Origin: Petrosia ficiformis
Lineage: Eukaryota; Porifera; Demospongiae; Haplosclerida; Petrosiidae
Reading direction: 5' to 3'
DNA: 64,000 nucleotides
NCBI GenBank assembly: GCA_947044365.1
Contig: OX345636.1
Span: forward strand, 58,531,537 to 58,595,536
The number at the start of each line of letters is the position of its first letter. The stretch's first letter is position 1. Both the position numbers and the translations under genes were made by a program. Shown here in pieces: positions 43,201-55,500 of this stretch. The notes beneath the pieces are model-generated. The model was not told the DNA's origin. It made no database searches and saw only the letters and a program-made list of their open reading frames with translations.

Positions 43201-46200
43201 TAGTTATTGCACTAGACCTGTAATTTAGTTACAGTTTCATTAATTAAAATCACTAAAAGAGGCACTGGTCGGGATTTACCACCTCTCACATGAATTAACC
43301 ACCTCTCAGATACAATGTACATTAATTGTTTCTCAGATAATGCAGATATAGGCTACTGAGACAGAATTAAGTATAAACTAGATAAACAGCACTAAATGCA
43401 AGCTAGAATCTAACTACCCTCTACGTAGTCTGGGCAGAACACTGTTATAATTATAGTCACAACACTTGTAGGAATTGCACAACATAATCATGGCTTCCTA
43501 ATTCAAAATGGCCTAAAAACAATATCACCTAATTATGGACTGTGAAAATTAAACCTTCCCAATCTAGAGTATTATTATTCAAATATTCTTTTACGTATCC
43601 ATGGTTACATGTACATGTATGTATGTGTGATTTTGGAATAGATTATTAGATTTGGTCATTTCTGTATATGAACTGAATCTGAGATCATTATAGTTTTCAA
43701 TGAAATGTGCATTACTACATGTTCAATCACTATGGTAATTACACTGTATATATGAACTGAATCTGAGATCATTATAGTTTTCAATGAAATGTGCATTACT
43801 ACATGTTCAATCATTGTGGTGGTTACACTGTATATATGAACTGAATCTGAGATCATTATAGTTTTCAATGAAATGTGCATTACTACATGTTCAATCACTA
43901 TGCTAATTACACTGTGTATATGAACTGAATCTGAGATCAGTTTGACAAAATTGCATGCTTTATCTCCCTGTTACCATAGCAATTGTTAATGAGCTTAGTT
44001 TAAACATAATGTGATTCTACTCTAAATACATGTAAGTAACAAGGATTGGAGGAGCTTTACTCAATTGGTATTTCTGGATACTAAATATCATTTACAAATC
44101 ATATCACAGTTGTACATTTATCAGTTATTATAGTTATGAAAACTATTGCTATCTTGTTGTGTAAAGTACATGTACTGTTGATAATAATAATACTGTCAAA
44201 CAGTGTGACATGTACATGTACATGTACATGTAGCTGCTCTGTTGAAACACATACAGTACGTCATACATGGGTTGAACACAAATGTAGCTACATGTACATG
44301 TACATGTACATGTAGCTGCTCTGTTGAATCACACAAGCACATACAGTAAATCATACATCAGGCTTTCATTTAGAAAAATTGCCAAGGGGGGGCAAAATTA
44401 GAATGCGGCAAAATTTGGTGGGGCGATGTATAGGTTTGGTGTGCTCTGCACAGCAACTGCCTAGGGGGGCCTGGGGGCATGATCCCCCATGGATTTTTTT
44501 GGTGTTAGACTCTCTGAGGTCATTTCTGGTGCATTTTCAGACCACAATAATGTAACTGTTTGAGATACTATTTTTGGAATCTAAACCCAAAATTGAGTCC
44601 CCAGACAAACTGACAGATAGTGACCTTGAAGACATTGTAGATGTATGGAACAGCAAAAGTATAAGAATAGCAGTTTAGGTTGAACTACTTAAGTTTTGTT
44701 GTTGTTTTTTTTTGAGTTATATTCAGCTAACTATTAACATTAAAAATATTTTTGGGCAACCAAATTTCCCAAGGGGGGGCAAGACTCTAGCATGTACATG
44801 TAGCTGCTCTGTTGAATCACACAAACACATACGTCATACATGGGTGGAACACAAATGTGCTTGTGCTTAAGGTGCTTTAAGCACATTTTTGCAGTGTTTA
44901 AAGGTACTGTTAAGCATTTTTCTGCATAAAGTGATTGTGCTTGCACGTATACTTGACTGCTTTTTATTTAAAGTGCTTGTTAAGCAGAAATGCAGTTTTA
45001 GAAATTAGTTGAACTATATATATATATATATATAATTATATATATATCAGGCTAATTTTTATGTCTGCTATCAACATGGCACATGTATCTCATTCACTAA
45101 AAACTATTTTATTTGCATTGCTTAATTAGAAGTGTGCTCAGATTTATGCTTGAAACACTTTCAAGGTGCTTTAGCTAGTGCTCAAAGCTCTATTCAACTA
45201 CATCGGCAGTTTACAGCCTCAAGCACTTCAGGAGATTATGCTTCACTCAATGTTTGATGTACATGTACATGTATCATTCTTTCTTATATCTTTATACATA
45301 CAGCTCTTGTGTTGAATCACACAGTTCAAAATCAAACTGTGTCATATTATTATATGTATACATGTACATGTATAGCTGTTCTGTTCAATCACAAATCAAA
45401 ACTGTCATACATGTATGCATGTACATATATACATGTACATGTACATGTACTCATGTATCATGTATCTAGGGCTGGGACGATTAATCGATTAATCAATCGA
45501 TATTGAAAATTCTTCTGATTATCGATTATAAGTCTGTGATATCGATTATGCTAATTATTCCAAACGACATACTTTTCAAGCATGTGATGACAAATAATGT
45601 ACAATATGGAGGTGATAGGAAGCCTTTTTGATCATGAAATGGGAGGAGTTTCCTGTATTAATTGACTTAATTGGCCTAATTACTTCCGCTGATTTTAATT
45701 GATTATCAATCGACTTGGAGTTAGTGATAATCAATTTCAGAATCTCAGCCGACTCCCAGCCCTAATTTATTATTATATACATGTATACATTGTACATGTA
45801 CATGTACATGTATCATTATTCCTATACCTGTATACATACAGCTGTTCTTTTGAATCACACAAATCAAAATGAAATCAAAACTAATCAACATCCTCCTGTA
45901 CAAGTGGATATCAAATCTATCGACAAGGAAGTGGAAGAAACTGATAAAGATTTAAACAAAGAATCAACAGTAGATGTGACTGCATTACATCATGAGAGCT
46001 CAACAGTAATTCCTGGCCCAGCTGTAGTGATCAATTCAACATTTAATAATGATGAACCTATAGCTATTCTATTAATAGCTTGTAATAGAGAGATTGTTAG
46101 TAGAGCAATTGATTCTTTACTCAAGTAAGTTCAATGGAGAATAGTTAATTATATTTATACATGCATGTACAATTTTTCTATATTATTTCTGAATATTTTT

Positions 46201-49200
46201 GAAAAACACTGTGTACAATGGGTCATGTAGATATGTATAAGAGTTTCAGCTGCAATAGAGTTGCAATTTCCACAAGCTGATGTCATACTGCTAGTCTGTA
46301 CTAACTTGAGCATGCTTGGTAAGCACATCGCATCGATTAATCAACCAAGCCCCCCATATAATCCAACTTTCCTAACAACGTACATCAGAGTTTTTGATGT
46401 GATGGGCCAAATTGGCTTAACAATGGTTAGTGTGTGTGCCATTAGGAATACATCTTAAGACAATTAACAAAGAGTTAATGCTGTTTGTGACAATGTAATC
46501 ACAATTAACTGCATCATCTGGTCCATAGAGAAAACTGTGTAGTGTCAAATAAGAAACTCATGTACATGTACATGGACATGTACATCTATTATAAATATAC
46601 AGATAATGTAATTGTCCACTTTCTCTTTACAATGTATATCAGATATAGACCATCAGAAGATCTATTTCCTAATATTGTTAGTCAAGATTGTATTCATGAG
46701 GGTACCTCAAATGTAATTGATTCTTATGGTGACAAGATTTCACATATAAAAGTGAGTATGTCATGTGACCTATGTACAAACATGTACATGTACATGTACA
46801 TTTTAAGTGAGTATGTCATGTGACCTGTGTATATACATGTACATTTACATTTTAAGTGAGTATGTTATGTAACTTGTGTACATACATGTACATTTTAAGT
46901 GAGTATATCAGGTGACCTGTGTACATACATGTACATGTACATGTACATGTGCATCTTAAGTGAGTACCGTATAGCTTATTTCTGGATACCAAATTTAAAT
47001 GTTTTTGGGAATTATACCAATACAATTAGAATGAGTGCATCTCTCATTTAGAATGATCAATTAATGAATTCCAATTTGCCTCTTGTGTACTGATTAAAGT
47101 ATAGCTCTCATCATACATGTAGTATCTTATAAGTTAGGTAGTGTACAGTATGTGTGAAAAATTGAACATGTAATAAGGTGATATTTCAACTGTACTTCTC
47201 AGTACTACCATTGTACTCCATCGTACTGTAATGTGTGAATTTGCATTACATTTGATACCATGCATAGTACTAAGCATTTAATACGGTGTAGTACATTTGA
47301 AGTACAGTTTACTTCACTCACAATGTGCACTGTAGTCAATGGAAGTACAGTGATAGTATGTAAACTTAATGATTTTAATAAATATAGTAATAATTAATTT
47401 AATTATAATTATGTCTCAGATGATTTGGAAGTGGCTCCAGACTTTTACTCATATTTTCAAGCTACGCGTCCACTTTTAGCAACTGATATGAAGTTATGGT
47501 GTGTGTCAGCATGGAATGATAATGGAAAAGAAGTATTTATTGATACAGATGACATTGGTAAGATAATATTACCTATTTTTAATAGGTATGGTACATGTAC
47601 ATGTATAGTATCATTTAATGAGTGCATGTACATAATGTGTGTGTATGTCACTGTGTATGTACGTGTGTGTGTACATGCATGCGTGTGTTTGTGTGTCTCT
47701 ATGTGTCTGTGCATGTGTCTGTGTCTGTGTCTGTGTGTGTGGACATCAACATTGCTTCAGCATGGTCATTCAACGTTTCTCTAGACATATTTGAAAAATG
47801 TATGATACATGTACATGTATAATTAAGTAATTTCTGACCAATGAACTTGCATCAGTTGATGTACATGTACACACATGTATGTCATCATTGACAACATTAC
47901 TTAAAGAAGCTATACTCAACAGCTTCCTTTATTTGGTTGCATAAGGTACATGTAGGATATTACATAATATGTACATGTAGTTAGTTATGTAGTGTAGATA
48001 AACAATCTTATGAAATACAGTATGGTGCGCCGTTTGTAACAAACTAATGTCACTGATAATACAAATGTGAGCATGCGCAAACAACATGGATGATAACCCT
48101 AACAATCCCAAGGCTTATACTGGGGGGGCTCCGCCCACCCAGCCCCCACCCCCCCCCCCCCCCCCCCCAGTTTGTCATGCTAACGTTTTGTTAATATTAT
48201 GCGCATGCGCAAATAATACAGTGGGATACTGTTACAAACGGCGCGTCATAATACAGTCTCACAGTTAGCCTATGCACCACTCTTCATTTGCTTATTAAAT
48301 ATGCACATGAACTTTGACCTTGTATTGGTAAGGGTTCTGCTCTGGAGTGCTTTTATTAAAATGTAGTGTATGTAATAACATATTTATGCGCTTAGTGCAT
48401 ATCACATGATATTGTGCCAATCAGTTTTTGGTATATAGTCACCTGATCATTTTTTAAACAACATTTAATGCATTAACTACTAAATACACAGCACCTGTAA
48501 AATGTAACTACAAAATGTCAACTGCTGGGGAATGAGGCTTTTGGAACATTGTTTACAGTATGTTAAACGCTTTACCACTCAGGAGGGCCAATGAAGGTCT
48601 CAATTAGATATTGCACTCGCTTTATTTGTGCACTATCTAATCTTGATCTTCATTAAGCCTGGCCCTCGTGCTATGTTAAGTAAAATAAGTATGACACAGA
48701 AGACAAAGATATGAGACAAGTGATGTCTTGAAAATGATGGTCAGCAATACTGAATCTGAAGATCCACTGATGTATAGCACAGATTGATGATTTTGACAAT
48801 GATAACTGTGAGCCATCTAACGATGAAAGGAATCCTTCACCATTACATGTTACAACATCACCAGTAGACTGTACTAATATTATTATACCATCCACTTCTT
48901 CCCTTTTACACTAACAGTGTTTCTTCATCACTGCCTATACTACAATTACTAGCAACACCTACAAATAGACGAGATACACAGTGGTACGATAATGAATGCT
49001 GACATTTCTTTTGCCACTGAGGAAGCACAGTGGTTTTATATTGCATAATCATATAATATATACAATTATATATATACATGCATATTCTAAATTTTATATA
49101 TATATCAACTAATAATATAATATAAACACACTATATTCCCAATCATCATTATATATGAAGCTGTAAAACATTTTTTTTACATCTAAACATACTTATAACA

Positions 49201-50663
49201 TCCAAGAGTCTATTGATATGGCAAGAGTGTCCAGAGTCATTTCAGGCACTCCACATCATTATTTCAGTGTCCAAAGCCTCTGTCATGAGCTTTAGGAAGC
49301 TTTCTAGTTGTAAAACAATGGGTAATAACACACTTTCAGACAAAAAGAAACATAACTTTCTACCAGATTATCACAGCCCTTCAAGAAAAACATCGTTTGA
49401 TTCCTCATCACGTGCTCTACAATATTATAATACAGTAAAAGTAGTTTTGACGCTTGGTTCGTCATCTATAGGCTGCCTAATAGATGTTTTTGTGATGCCC
49501 TTTGGCGTTTGAGGGCAAGTCAACGCCCACACAGGCGGCTGTTAATCGGTTAATGTAAACTTACATGTATAAGCACATAATTTAAATACAGATTATACGT
49601 GTATCTTTTATAATATTGCAGGTAAACTGTATAGAACAGACTTCTTTCATGGACTGGGGTGGATGTTGACAGTTAACCTATGGTATGGGCATGAGTTGAA
49701 GGATAAATGGCCAATAAGGTGAATTACATGTATATGTACATGTATGTACATGTATGTACATGTACTTGCACATACTGTACATGTATAAATATATACTGTG
49801 TAATCTTTATAATAATGGCCAATAAGATGAATTATATACGTATACATATACTGTGTAATTACATGTATAATGTTTATAATTTATTATGAGTTGAAGGTTA
49901 AATGGCCAATAATAAGGTGAATTATATACATATACATTGTACATGTACATGTGTATACGTTTATATAATGAGCCTCATGATGAATAATCTCCTGAACACA
50001 GTTTTTGATACATGATTGTGTATGTTTTGAAGCATGGTCCAAATTAACTCAACAATGGTTAGTGTGTGCACCATTGGAAACACATCTTGACTATTCTTGA
50101 GCCAATTAAGAAACAGTTAATGATGTTAGTCACAACATAATAATAATTAACTGTGCCATCTGGTCCAAAGAACGAACTGTGCAGTTCATATATAGTGTGC
50201 CATATGAGAAAAAAACTCACATGATGTACATGTATAATACATGTATGATACATTACATGTGTTAGTAAGTAGGGCTGAGCGATAATATCGATTTATAGAT
50301 TATCGTGATATTTTTCGGCGATTGCGATAACAAATTTTGTATTGCAATAATTACCACATGTGTCTGTGAATGCTCAATTATAATTTTGATAGCTTTTCTT
50401 GAAAGCATCTTTAAACTTAACAGTCACTACAGCTTTTCATAGATACAATGTATCTAGATATAGCTATTTTTTGAAACTCCATCTTTATCACAATATAGGG
50501 TAGTTATGAAGAAGTTTATGTTAAACGTATTCATAGTTTGAAGGAAGTATCACTCAGTGAAGTTATTCATAGTAAATCTAAAGAAGAAGTACAAGTGAGA
50601 TACTCAAATCTAAAAGAATTCAAAGCATTTGCTAAACATCTCAAGATCATGAGTGATTCAAGA
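39956..50663 (+). CDS. MGAT1: MGAT1-like GlcNAc-transferase I (exons for conserved blocks not found)
   Basis: Exons: 39956-40054, 40078-40216, 45842-46124, 46643-46751, 47420-47557, 49622-49718 and 50499-50663. GlcNAc-transferase I is a type II Golgi enzyme that adds GlcNAc to Man5 N-glycans and opens the complex-glycan pathway. Seen here: cytosolic tail and signal anchor, helical stem, [10 protein letters not shown] (UDP-GlcNAc fold), [19 protein letters not shown] (the last two Asp of the EDD metal motif), [26 protein letters not shown] and KAFAKHL. Phases agree through exon 4 and from 47420 to 49718. No exon was found for ~40 residues between HIK and DDLEV, for ~65 between WPIR and SYEEV, or for the C-terminus. 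It is a real locus, but as read it would not make a complete enzyme. Confidence 0.82.
40860..41235 (+). repeat. Dispersed family G, long copy
   Basis: Parts recur at 62345-62600 (GTAGCA.CCACTAC, TTGTACTTGGTTT, AAAAAGCCT.T..TTTAT), with the 3' end at 29100-29175. It lies in MGAT1 intron 2. Confidence 0.55.
41905..42495. repeat. 39-bp minisatellite, ~15 copies
   Basis: Unit ACTGGGTCTTCCTATAGTAA plus TTCCTAATATACAATGTAC, 39 bp, head to tail with few substitutions. Minus-strand open frames ([11 protein letters not shown] repeats) result from the period. Repeats abut without spacers, so it is not a CRISPR array. Confidence 0.95.
43664..43945. repeat. 84-bp tandem repeat, 3.3 copies
   Basis: AACTGAATCTGAGATCA recurs at 43671, 43755, 43839 and 43923, exactly 84 bp apart, with ATTATAGTTTTCAATGAAAT between. 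Confidence 0.93.
44358..44790. mobile_element. Element with left end like the 6410 MITE
   Basis: TCAGGCTTTCATTTAGAAAA and G-rich stretches (AAGGGGGGGCAAAA) match the MITE at 6410-6589. The right boundary is near AAGGGGGGGCAAGACT at 44773 but no clean inverted end was seen. Confidence 0.4.
44860..45230. repeat. GTGCTTAAGCAC-rich repeat
   Basis: GTGCTTGTGCTTAAGGTGCT, TTAAGCACATTTTTGCAGTG and AGTGCTTGTTAAGCA resemble the element around the hexamer satellite (7938-11040), without the array. Confidence 0.5.
45467..45764. mobile_element. hAT-type MITE, AT-rich, TAGGGCTGGGA ends
   Basis: A 298-bp element with ends TAGGGCTGGGACGATTAATC and GACTCCCAGCCCTA. The 11-bp ends equal those at 12733-13134, but the interior (ATCGATTAATCAATCGAT) differs. 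Target duplication not clear. Lies 77 bp before MGAT1 exon 3. Confidence 0.7.
45842..46124 (+). CDS. MGAT1: MGAT1 exon 3: stem end and start of catalytic domain
   Basis: Enters in phase 1 and reads [17 protein letters not shown], a charged stem, then [12 protein letters not shown] and [20 protein letters not shown]. The last block matches the first beta-strand/helix of the nucleotide-binding fold. Donor GTAAGT. Confidence 0.85.
46386..46560 (+). repeat. Dispersed family A, copy 3
   Basis: CAGAGTTTTTGATGTGATGG, GCCAAATTGGCTTAACAATG and GTTAATGCTGTTTGTGACAA match the copies at 6590 and 50000. Confidence 0.75.
46643..46751 (+). CDS. MGAT1: MGAT1 exon 4
   Basis: Reads [20 protein letters not shown], then [20 protein letters not shown] is a hallmark of the family. 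Phase 2 in fits exon 3. The donor GTGAGTATG is the first of five tandem donor copies. Confidence 0.88.
46752..46965 (+). repeat. Tandem repeat of a splice-donor sequence
   Basis: AAGTGAGTATGTCATGTGAC and variants start at 46752, 46807, 46856, 46899 and 46960, spaced 55, 49, 43 and 61 bp, separated by expandable TACATGTA runs. The first copy is the real exon-4 donor. Confidence 0.85.
47420..47557 (+). CDS. MGAT1: MGAT1 exon 5 with metal-binding Asp pair
   Basis: Phase 1 entry gives [19 protein letters not shown], then [13 protein letters not shown]. In the family a Glu precedes the Asp pair (EDD); it would come from an upstream exon not found here. Confidence 0.88.
47625..47745. repeat. (GT)n-rich microsatellite
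   Basis: Interrupted GTGTGT/GTCTGT/GCATGT repeats just downstream of MGAT1 exon 5. Confidence 0.85.
48022..48250. mobile_element. MITE with GTGCGCCGTTTGTAACA ends
   Basis: Left GTGCGCCGTTTGTAACA is inverted at the right as TGTTACAAACGGCGCG. The element contains GCATGCGCAAA on both sides in inverse orientation and a run of 19 C near 48150. No transposase. Confidence 0.7.
48600..49560. other. Intron stretch with a short coding-like fragment
   Basis: At ~48785-48912 (+) an open stretch reads [20 protein letters not shown] and ends at TAA. Its acidic, Ser/Pro-rich make-up resembles transposase N-termini, but nothing specific is recognised. The rest of this MGAT1 intron shows no gene. Confidence 0.25.
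49622..49718 (+). CDS. MGAT1: MGAT1 exon 6
   Basis: Phase 1 in, 2 out. Reads [16 protein letters not shown], then [16 protein letters not shown], matching the LYRTDFFPGLGW block. Donor GTGAAT. Confidence 0.88.
50000..50215 (+). repeat. Dispersed family A, copy 4
   Basis: CAGTTTTTGATACATGATTG, AACTCAACAATGGTTAGTGT, GAGCCAATTAAGAAACAGTT and GTGCCATCTGGTCCAAAGAA match the other copies. It sits where an MGAT1 exon would be expected. A TAGGGCTGAGCGATAATATC hAT-MITE end follows at 50273. Confidence 0.75.
50499..50663 (+). CDS. MGAT1: MGAT1 exon 7
   Basis: 165 nt, phase 0 both ends: [17 protein letters not shown], then [20 protein letters not shown] and MSDSR before GTGAGT. The YxxxxxFKAFAKxL pattern belongs to the MGAT1 C-terminal domain. 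The final ~35 residues of the family were not found downstream. Confidence 0.82.
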
Positions 50664-51449
50664 GTGAGTTTATATAAGTACTTGGGATTATGCAGGGCAT
50701 TTGTGGGGATGAGCCTACGTTACTTAATGGAATAGGAAGTGTGTCCAAGTTAGAAAGACTGTTAATGCACAGATCATACATTGAAGAGCCTATAGCACTA
50801 CATGTGGCGTAATCATAGTGTACTGTACTGCACCATGTGGAGACAGACTCCTAATACATGAGCCTATAGCACTACTGGTGGTGTATGTAATCATAGCTAT
50901 TCAATGAGTGTGCTGTACTGCACCATGTAATATTATATATATACATGTATATGTACTTCTACCATGCCTATAGTAAACTGACCAATCAGATTGCAGTAAA
51001 TGAGGTTGATAAATTACACTAAAACCTACTGAGAGGTTGATGACAGTTAGACACATTAAGTGTGAATTGTAGTTGATCACAGTTTGTTGGAGACAGCTTT
51101 TGTTTATTTGTTTATATGGGATTTGTTCCTTCATGTGGCCTTAGCATTCACATCCTCGATGTCTCTAGATCTTGTATGAGAGTTGGGTGGGCCATGGGGC
51201 TGGTCTTGACTGCGCTCGCGCTCCTGGAAGAGCCACACCTTATACTGAATGGAGGAGGAGCTGGAAGTCTGCCACATGCTAGTAGGAGCTAGTAGGAGCT
51301 AGTAGGAGCTTTTTCTGTTATATGCGATTGAACTGTTGATCAGTTACTTGTCTAAGGAGTCACAGAAATCCATACTAGGTTAGTGAAATTATGTATACTG
51401 TTGCCACGTGCAAAGATTTGCTTAGTTACTACATTTCATGGTAGAAGAC

Positions 51450-51551
51450 GGTTATACACCTCGGTACGGTTTCTACTGGATTTATAAAACCTCATGCCTT
51501 TGGCCCTCGGTTTGATAAATACAGTAGAAACCTTTACCTCGGTGTATAACC
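51450..51551. mobile_element. 102-bp foldback
   Basis: GGTTATACACCTCGGTACGG and TTTCTACTG pair with CAGTAGAAACCTTTACCTCG and GTGTATAACC. A related TATAAAACCTC...GCCCTCG core lies near 60890. Confidence 0.7.
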
Positions 51552-52235
51552 TATACTTATACTATAGTCTGTTCACATTCACAATGTCCTCAATATTATG
51601 ATGTGATGACTTTATATGTAATAAAATTAGTTTAATGTCATAAGGTTAATATAATGAAGCAGTGGATTGAAATTTGACATACACAAAAAAAAACAGGAAG
51701 GATAATTATATTAAAATGGTTCAGATAAAAGGATTATTGGACATATTCCAATTAAAAGTTATCAACATTTTATCTGAGGCCATGGGGAACATGAATGGAC
51801 CTTTAGATAAGTATAATCCAAGCACCAGGTAGAACACACTGGGTTATATACATTTATCAGACCTGCCAAGTCTCATGCATTTGTGTTCCTTCTCGCACTC
51901 TTAGTCTTTAGACTTATCAAAAATGCTTCTTTCTCACACAATCTGACATTCTTAAATTTAACTTTTAAACAATCCAACTTCCTTTTCCAAATACTAAAAT
52001 ACAGCCATTAGCCATGCCTTGAAATATTAATTAAAGAGCTTCTTTTGTAATTACAATTTCAAGGTGTGACCATACGTACCTCAAAATGGATGCATCGATC
52101 AACAGCACCAAAAAATAACTCAACTGTTTTTCTTAAATCAATGTTAAAATTAATACTTCTTGTAACAATAAATGTTCATTAGAAAAACAGTTGTTTCAGC
52201 ATTATGCAGATGTTATCTCTGAGATAATATATGTG

Positions 52236-52565
52236 TAACAATGTAGTAATATGGTTCTCTTCTCCTCGATACCCTACAGCAGACGTACTATTAAAGGAGG
52301 GGGAGCATTGTAACAATGTAGTAATATGGTTCTCTTCTCCTCGATACCCTACTTGCAGCAGACGTATTATCAAAGGAGGGGGAGCATTGTAACAATGTAG
52401 TAATATGTACAGTAACTATTGTTTGTATAGTATAGTTGTCTCTCTTTTGATAATCTCTATTGTAATCATGTTTTAATTACATGTCCAATTTATGTTCTGT
52501 GTACTGCTATAAATACTGTTACACTATCCATTGAGCTGATGTGGTTTTTCTGCTTTCTCTAGCAA
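52236..52565 (+). mobile_element. LTR-retrotransposon fragments with polypurine tract
   Basis: AAAGGAGGGGGAGCAT directly followed by TGTAACAATGTAGTAATATG occurs twice (LTR-like starts at ~52309 and 52389), with a third TGTAACAATG at 52236. A polypurine tract abutting a TG-starting sequence marks a 3' LTR junction. CTATAAATACTG near 52509 could be the LTR TATA box. No coding region is attached. Confidence 0.5.
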
Positions 52566-55500
52566 TTTTTAACTTTGAGAATGATTGCTTTCAGAATATC
52601 CTGTTCTGAATTAAATACATTGTATTTGTAATCATTAACAACATTTTGCTAATTTTTTTTTTCTTGTGTTAGACTTTCAGAACTAAAAGTATACTTCTGT
52701 CAAGAACTATTTTCAATGGTAGCTAAGACTTGAAGAGAGAGTGGGTGGTATGACAGTAAACAGTAATTGTTGAACATACCCACCAATAATCCTTTTGCAT
52801 GTATACTGTATGAGGTAAAGAATTATATTATTACTTGTATGATGTTACTTCCAGTTGCTCTCTTAAGGACGGAAGAATTTGCTAAATTAGCTCTACTATA
52901 TTATTCTATTTATCAGAATGTAGTGAAAAACTAGAACCCCTTATTGAGTGTTTATATGATGTGGTGAGGATAAACAAAGACTCAATAGAGTCCATCCTTG
53001 GCATGTTGTATATACTTACTCAACACTTCATAAAATTATATATTAATAATATAAATGGATGAAACTGCCATGTGTGTTCAATACCTATACTGATCTTCAA
53101 AACCACAAACTCTATGAATGTGTTAGCTGGTGTATTTGTGTAATTTGAGGTGCTGAGTTCAAACCTTCAATTCCAAGTAGCCATTTTGTAGTTAGAATCA
53201 ATTCTCTTCGTTTTAATCCAATTGACCTTTAGGGGTGAATCACTTTTTCAATACAGTGAAATTTAATTACACAACACTTTTAACATGTCCTCACACATTC
53301 AATATGTATATATATTCAGGGGAGCACGTATATAGGAATACCTGTTGTGTAACCCTTTCTTTACAGATAAAATAATTTCAATTCAATTCAATACATGACA
53401 GAATTAGCTTTATATTACATCATACAAGAAAGTGTAATGAATATAAAAATCACTAGTATAATGATTACAGACAGGTTAATTATATTCAAAAGTCAATCTG
53501 TAACATTATGCAATATTGGCATTTTGATGGGAATTGATACACAAACAACTTGAGAGAATGTAGCAAACTTCAATTCAGTTTCTAAGGAAATTGCAGCCTT
53601 ACATAAAATATGGTTTATTGGTAAGAAGCAACAATCCTTAACATGAATAAATTGAAAACCATAAACTACTATATCTGTGTACTTTTAGGGGTTCAGTTTC
53701 ATATGTTTTTACCATCTCATCTCATAGTTAATTCACCATAGTGAAATGGGAATGTACTGATACACTAAAATTCTATGTAGACATGTTTATTGGGTGTATG
53801 TGTACATATTGTGACCATTTTAAATTATCATATCTCAAATACCCATTAGACCCCTAAAGATCAATTGAACTAAAACTAAGATAAATGACGGTAACTAGAA
53901 AAGGCTACTCGTAACTGAAATATTCCCTTAAAGTACCAACTAAGACATTCATATGATTTGTGGTTTCAATTTCATTTTGTTGAATTCAAACAGAAAAAAA
54001 ATCAACTTTCAGAGTGAGTGTTTTCACCCATCTCATAGTTAATTCAATATTGTGAAATTGGAATGTAGTGATACACTAAAATTCTATGTAGACATGCTTA
54101 TTGGGTGTATGAGTACATAATTATTTTGACCCTTTTAAAGTTATCATATCTATCAAATAACCATTAGACCCCAAAAGGTCAGTTAGATCAAAACAAAGAT
54201 AAATGACTGTAACTAGAAAATGCCTACTCGTAATTGAAAATATGAACTCACCACCTAAAAGTACACAAATTACACCAACTAACACATTCATAGGGATTTG
54301 GTTTTTAATTCAACTAAATATTATATGTAGACATGTTTATTGAGTGTATATGTACATATTGTGACCATTTTAAATTATCATATCTCAAATACCCATTAGA
54401 CCCCTAAAGATCAATTGAACTAAAACTAAGATAAATGACGGTAACTAGAAAAGGCTACTCGTAACTGAAATATTCCCTTAAAGTACCAACTAAGACATTC
54501 ATATGATTTGTGGTTTTCAATTTCATTTTGTTGAATTCAAACAGAAAAAAAATCAACTTTCAGAGTGAGTGTTTTCACCCATCTCATAGTTAATTCACCA
54601 TTGTGAAATGGGAATGTAGTGATACACTAAAATTCTATGTAGACATGTTTATTCATTGTATGTGTACATAATTATTTTGACCCTTTTTAAGTTATCATAT
54701 CTATCAAATAATCATTAGACCCCTAAAGATCAAATAATCGACTTTAACTAGAAAACGCTACTTGTAATTGAAACATTCCAAAAGATATGAACTCAGCACC
54801 TAAATACAACAACTAACACATTCAGAGGGTTTGTGGTTTTTAATTTATTCATGTTAAAGTCATACATACTCCATTATACACACTGTAATGATTAAATGAC
54901 AATTACAAAATCTGACAACAGTGATCTAGCAAATATTCTATGTATAGACATGTTTATTGAGTGTATGTATACATATTTTGACTATTATGCCCCTAAAGGT
55001 TAATTGGAAGAGAATTGATTGTAACTACAAAATGGCTGCTCATATTTGAAAAATTCCAAAAGTTTTGAACTCAGAAAAACACTATTTAATATTTAAATTT
55101 CAACACAATTTTAAATGTACTTTGTACTACTTTCAAGCTTAAGGTCATTGTAGCTGTTGAACATACATGGCAAGTGTCATCGCATTGATATTATTGGGTG
55201 AGCCTGAGCGAGCCTCACACTTATCAGTCAGCTTGAAACTTTACACTGTATGTACATGTATAATAATATTATATATTGCAAATATTATTTTTGTTTGTAC
55301 AGTACATATTCTGTAAATATCTTAATGTTCAAATTCTCAAAAATTTCAAATTTAAATATTCTAAAGCCACATGCATGACACTGCTTGATAGCTATGGATT
55401 GAGGAAAAGAAGAGATAGGGACAGAGCTAAATAAGCACTAGAGACCAAAGAGGAGAGAGGAACAAGACTGTCTAAAAGAAGAGAAGCTTCAATTGTCTAA

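Larger units (their letters stand above)
44229..45400 (+). repeat. Scattered copies of the MGAT1 exon-3 acceptor boundary
   Basis: TAGCTG(C/T)TCTGTTGAATCACAC and variants occur at 44231, 44313, 44801, 45301 and 45373, each just after TACATGTA runs or ACATACAG. The genuine boundary (ACATACAG, then CTGTTCTTTTGAATCACAC) is at 45842. Confidence 0.8.
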
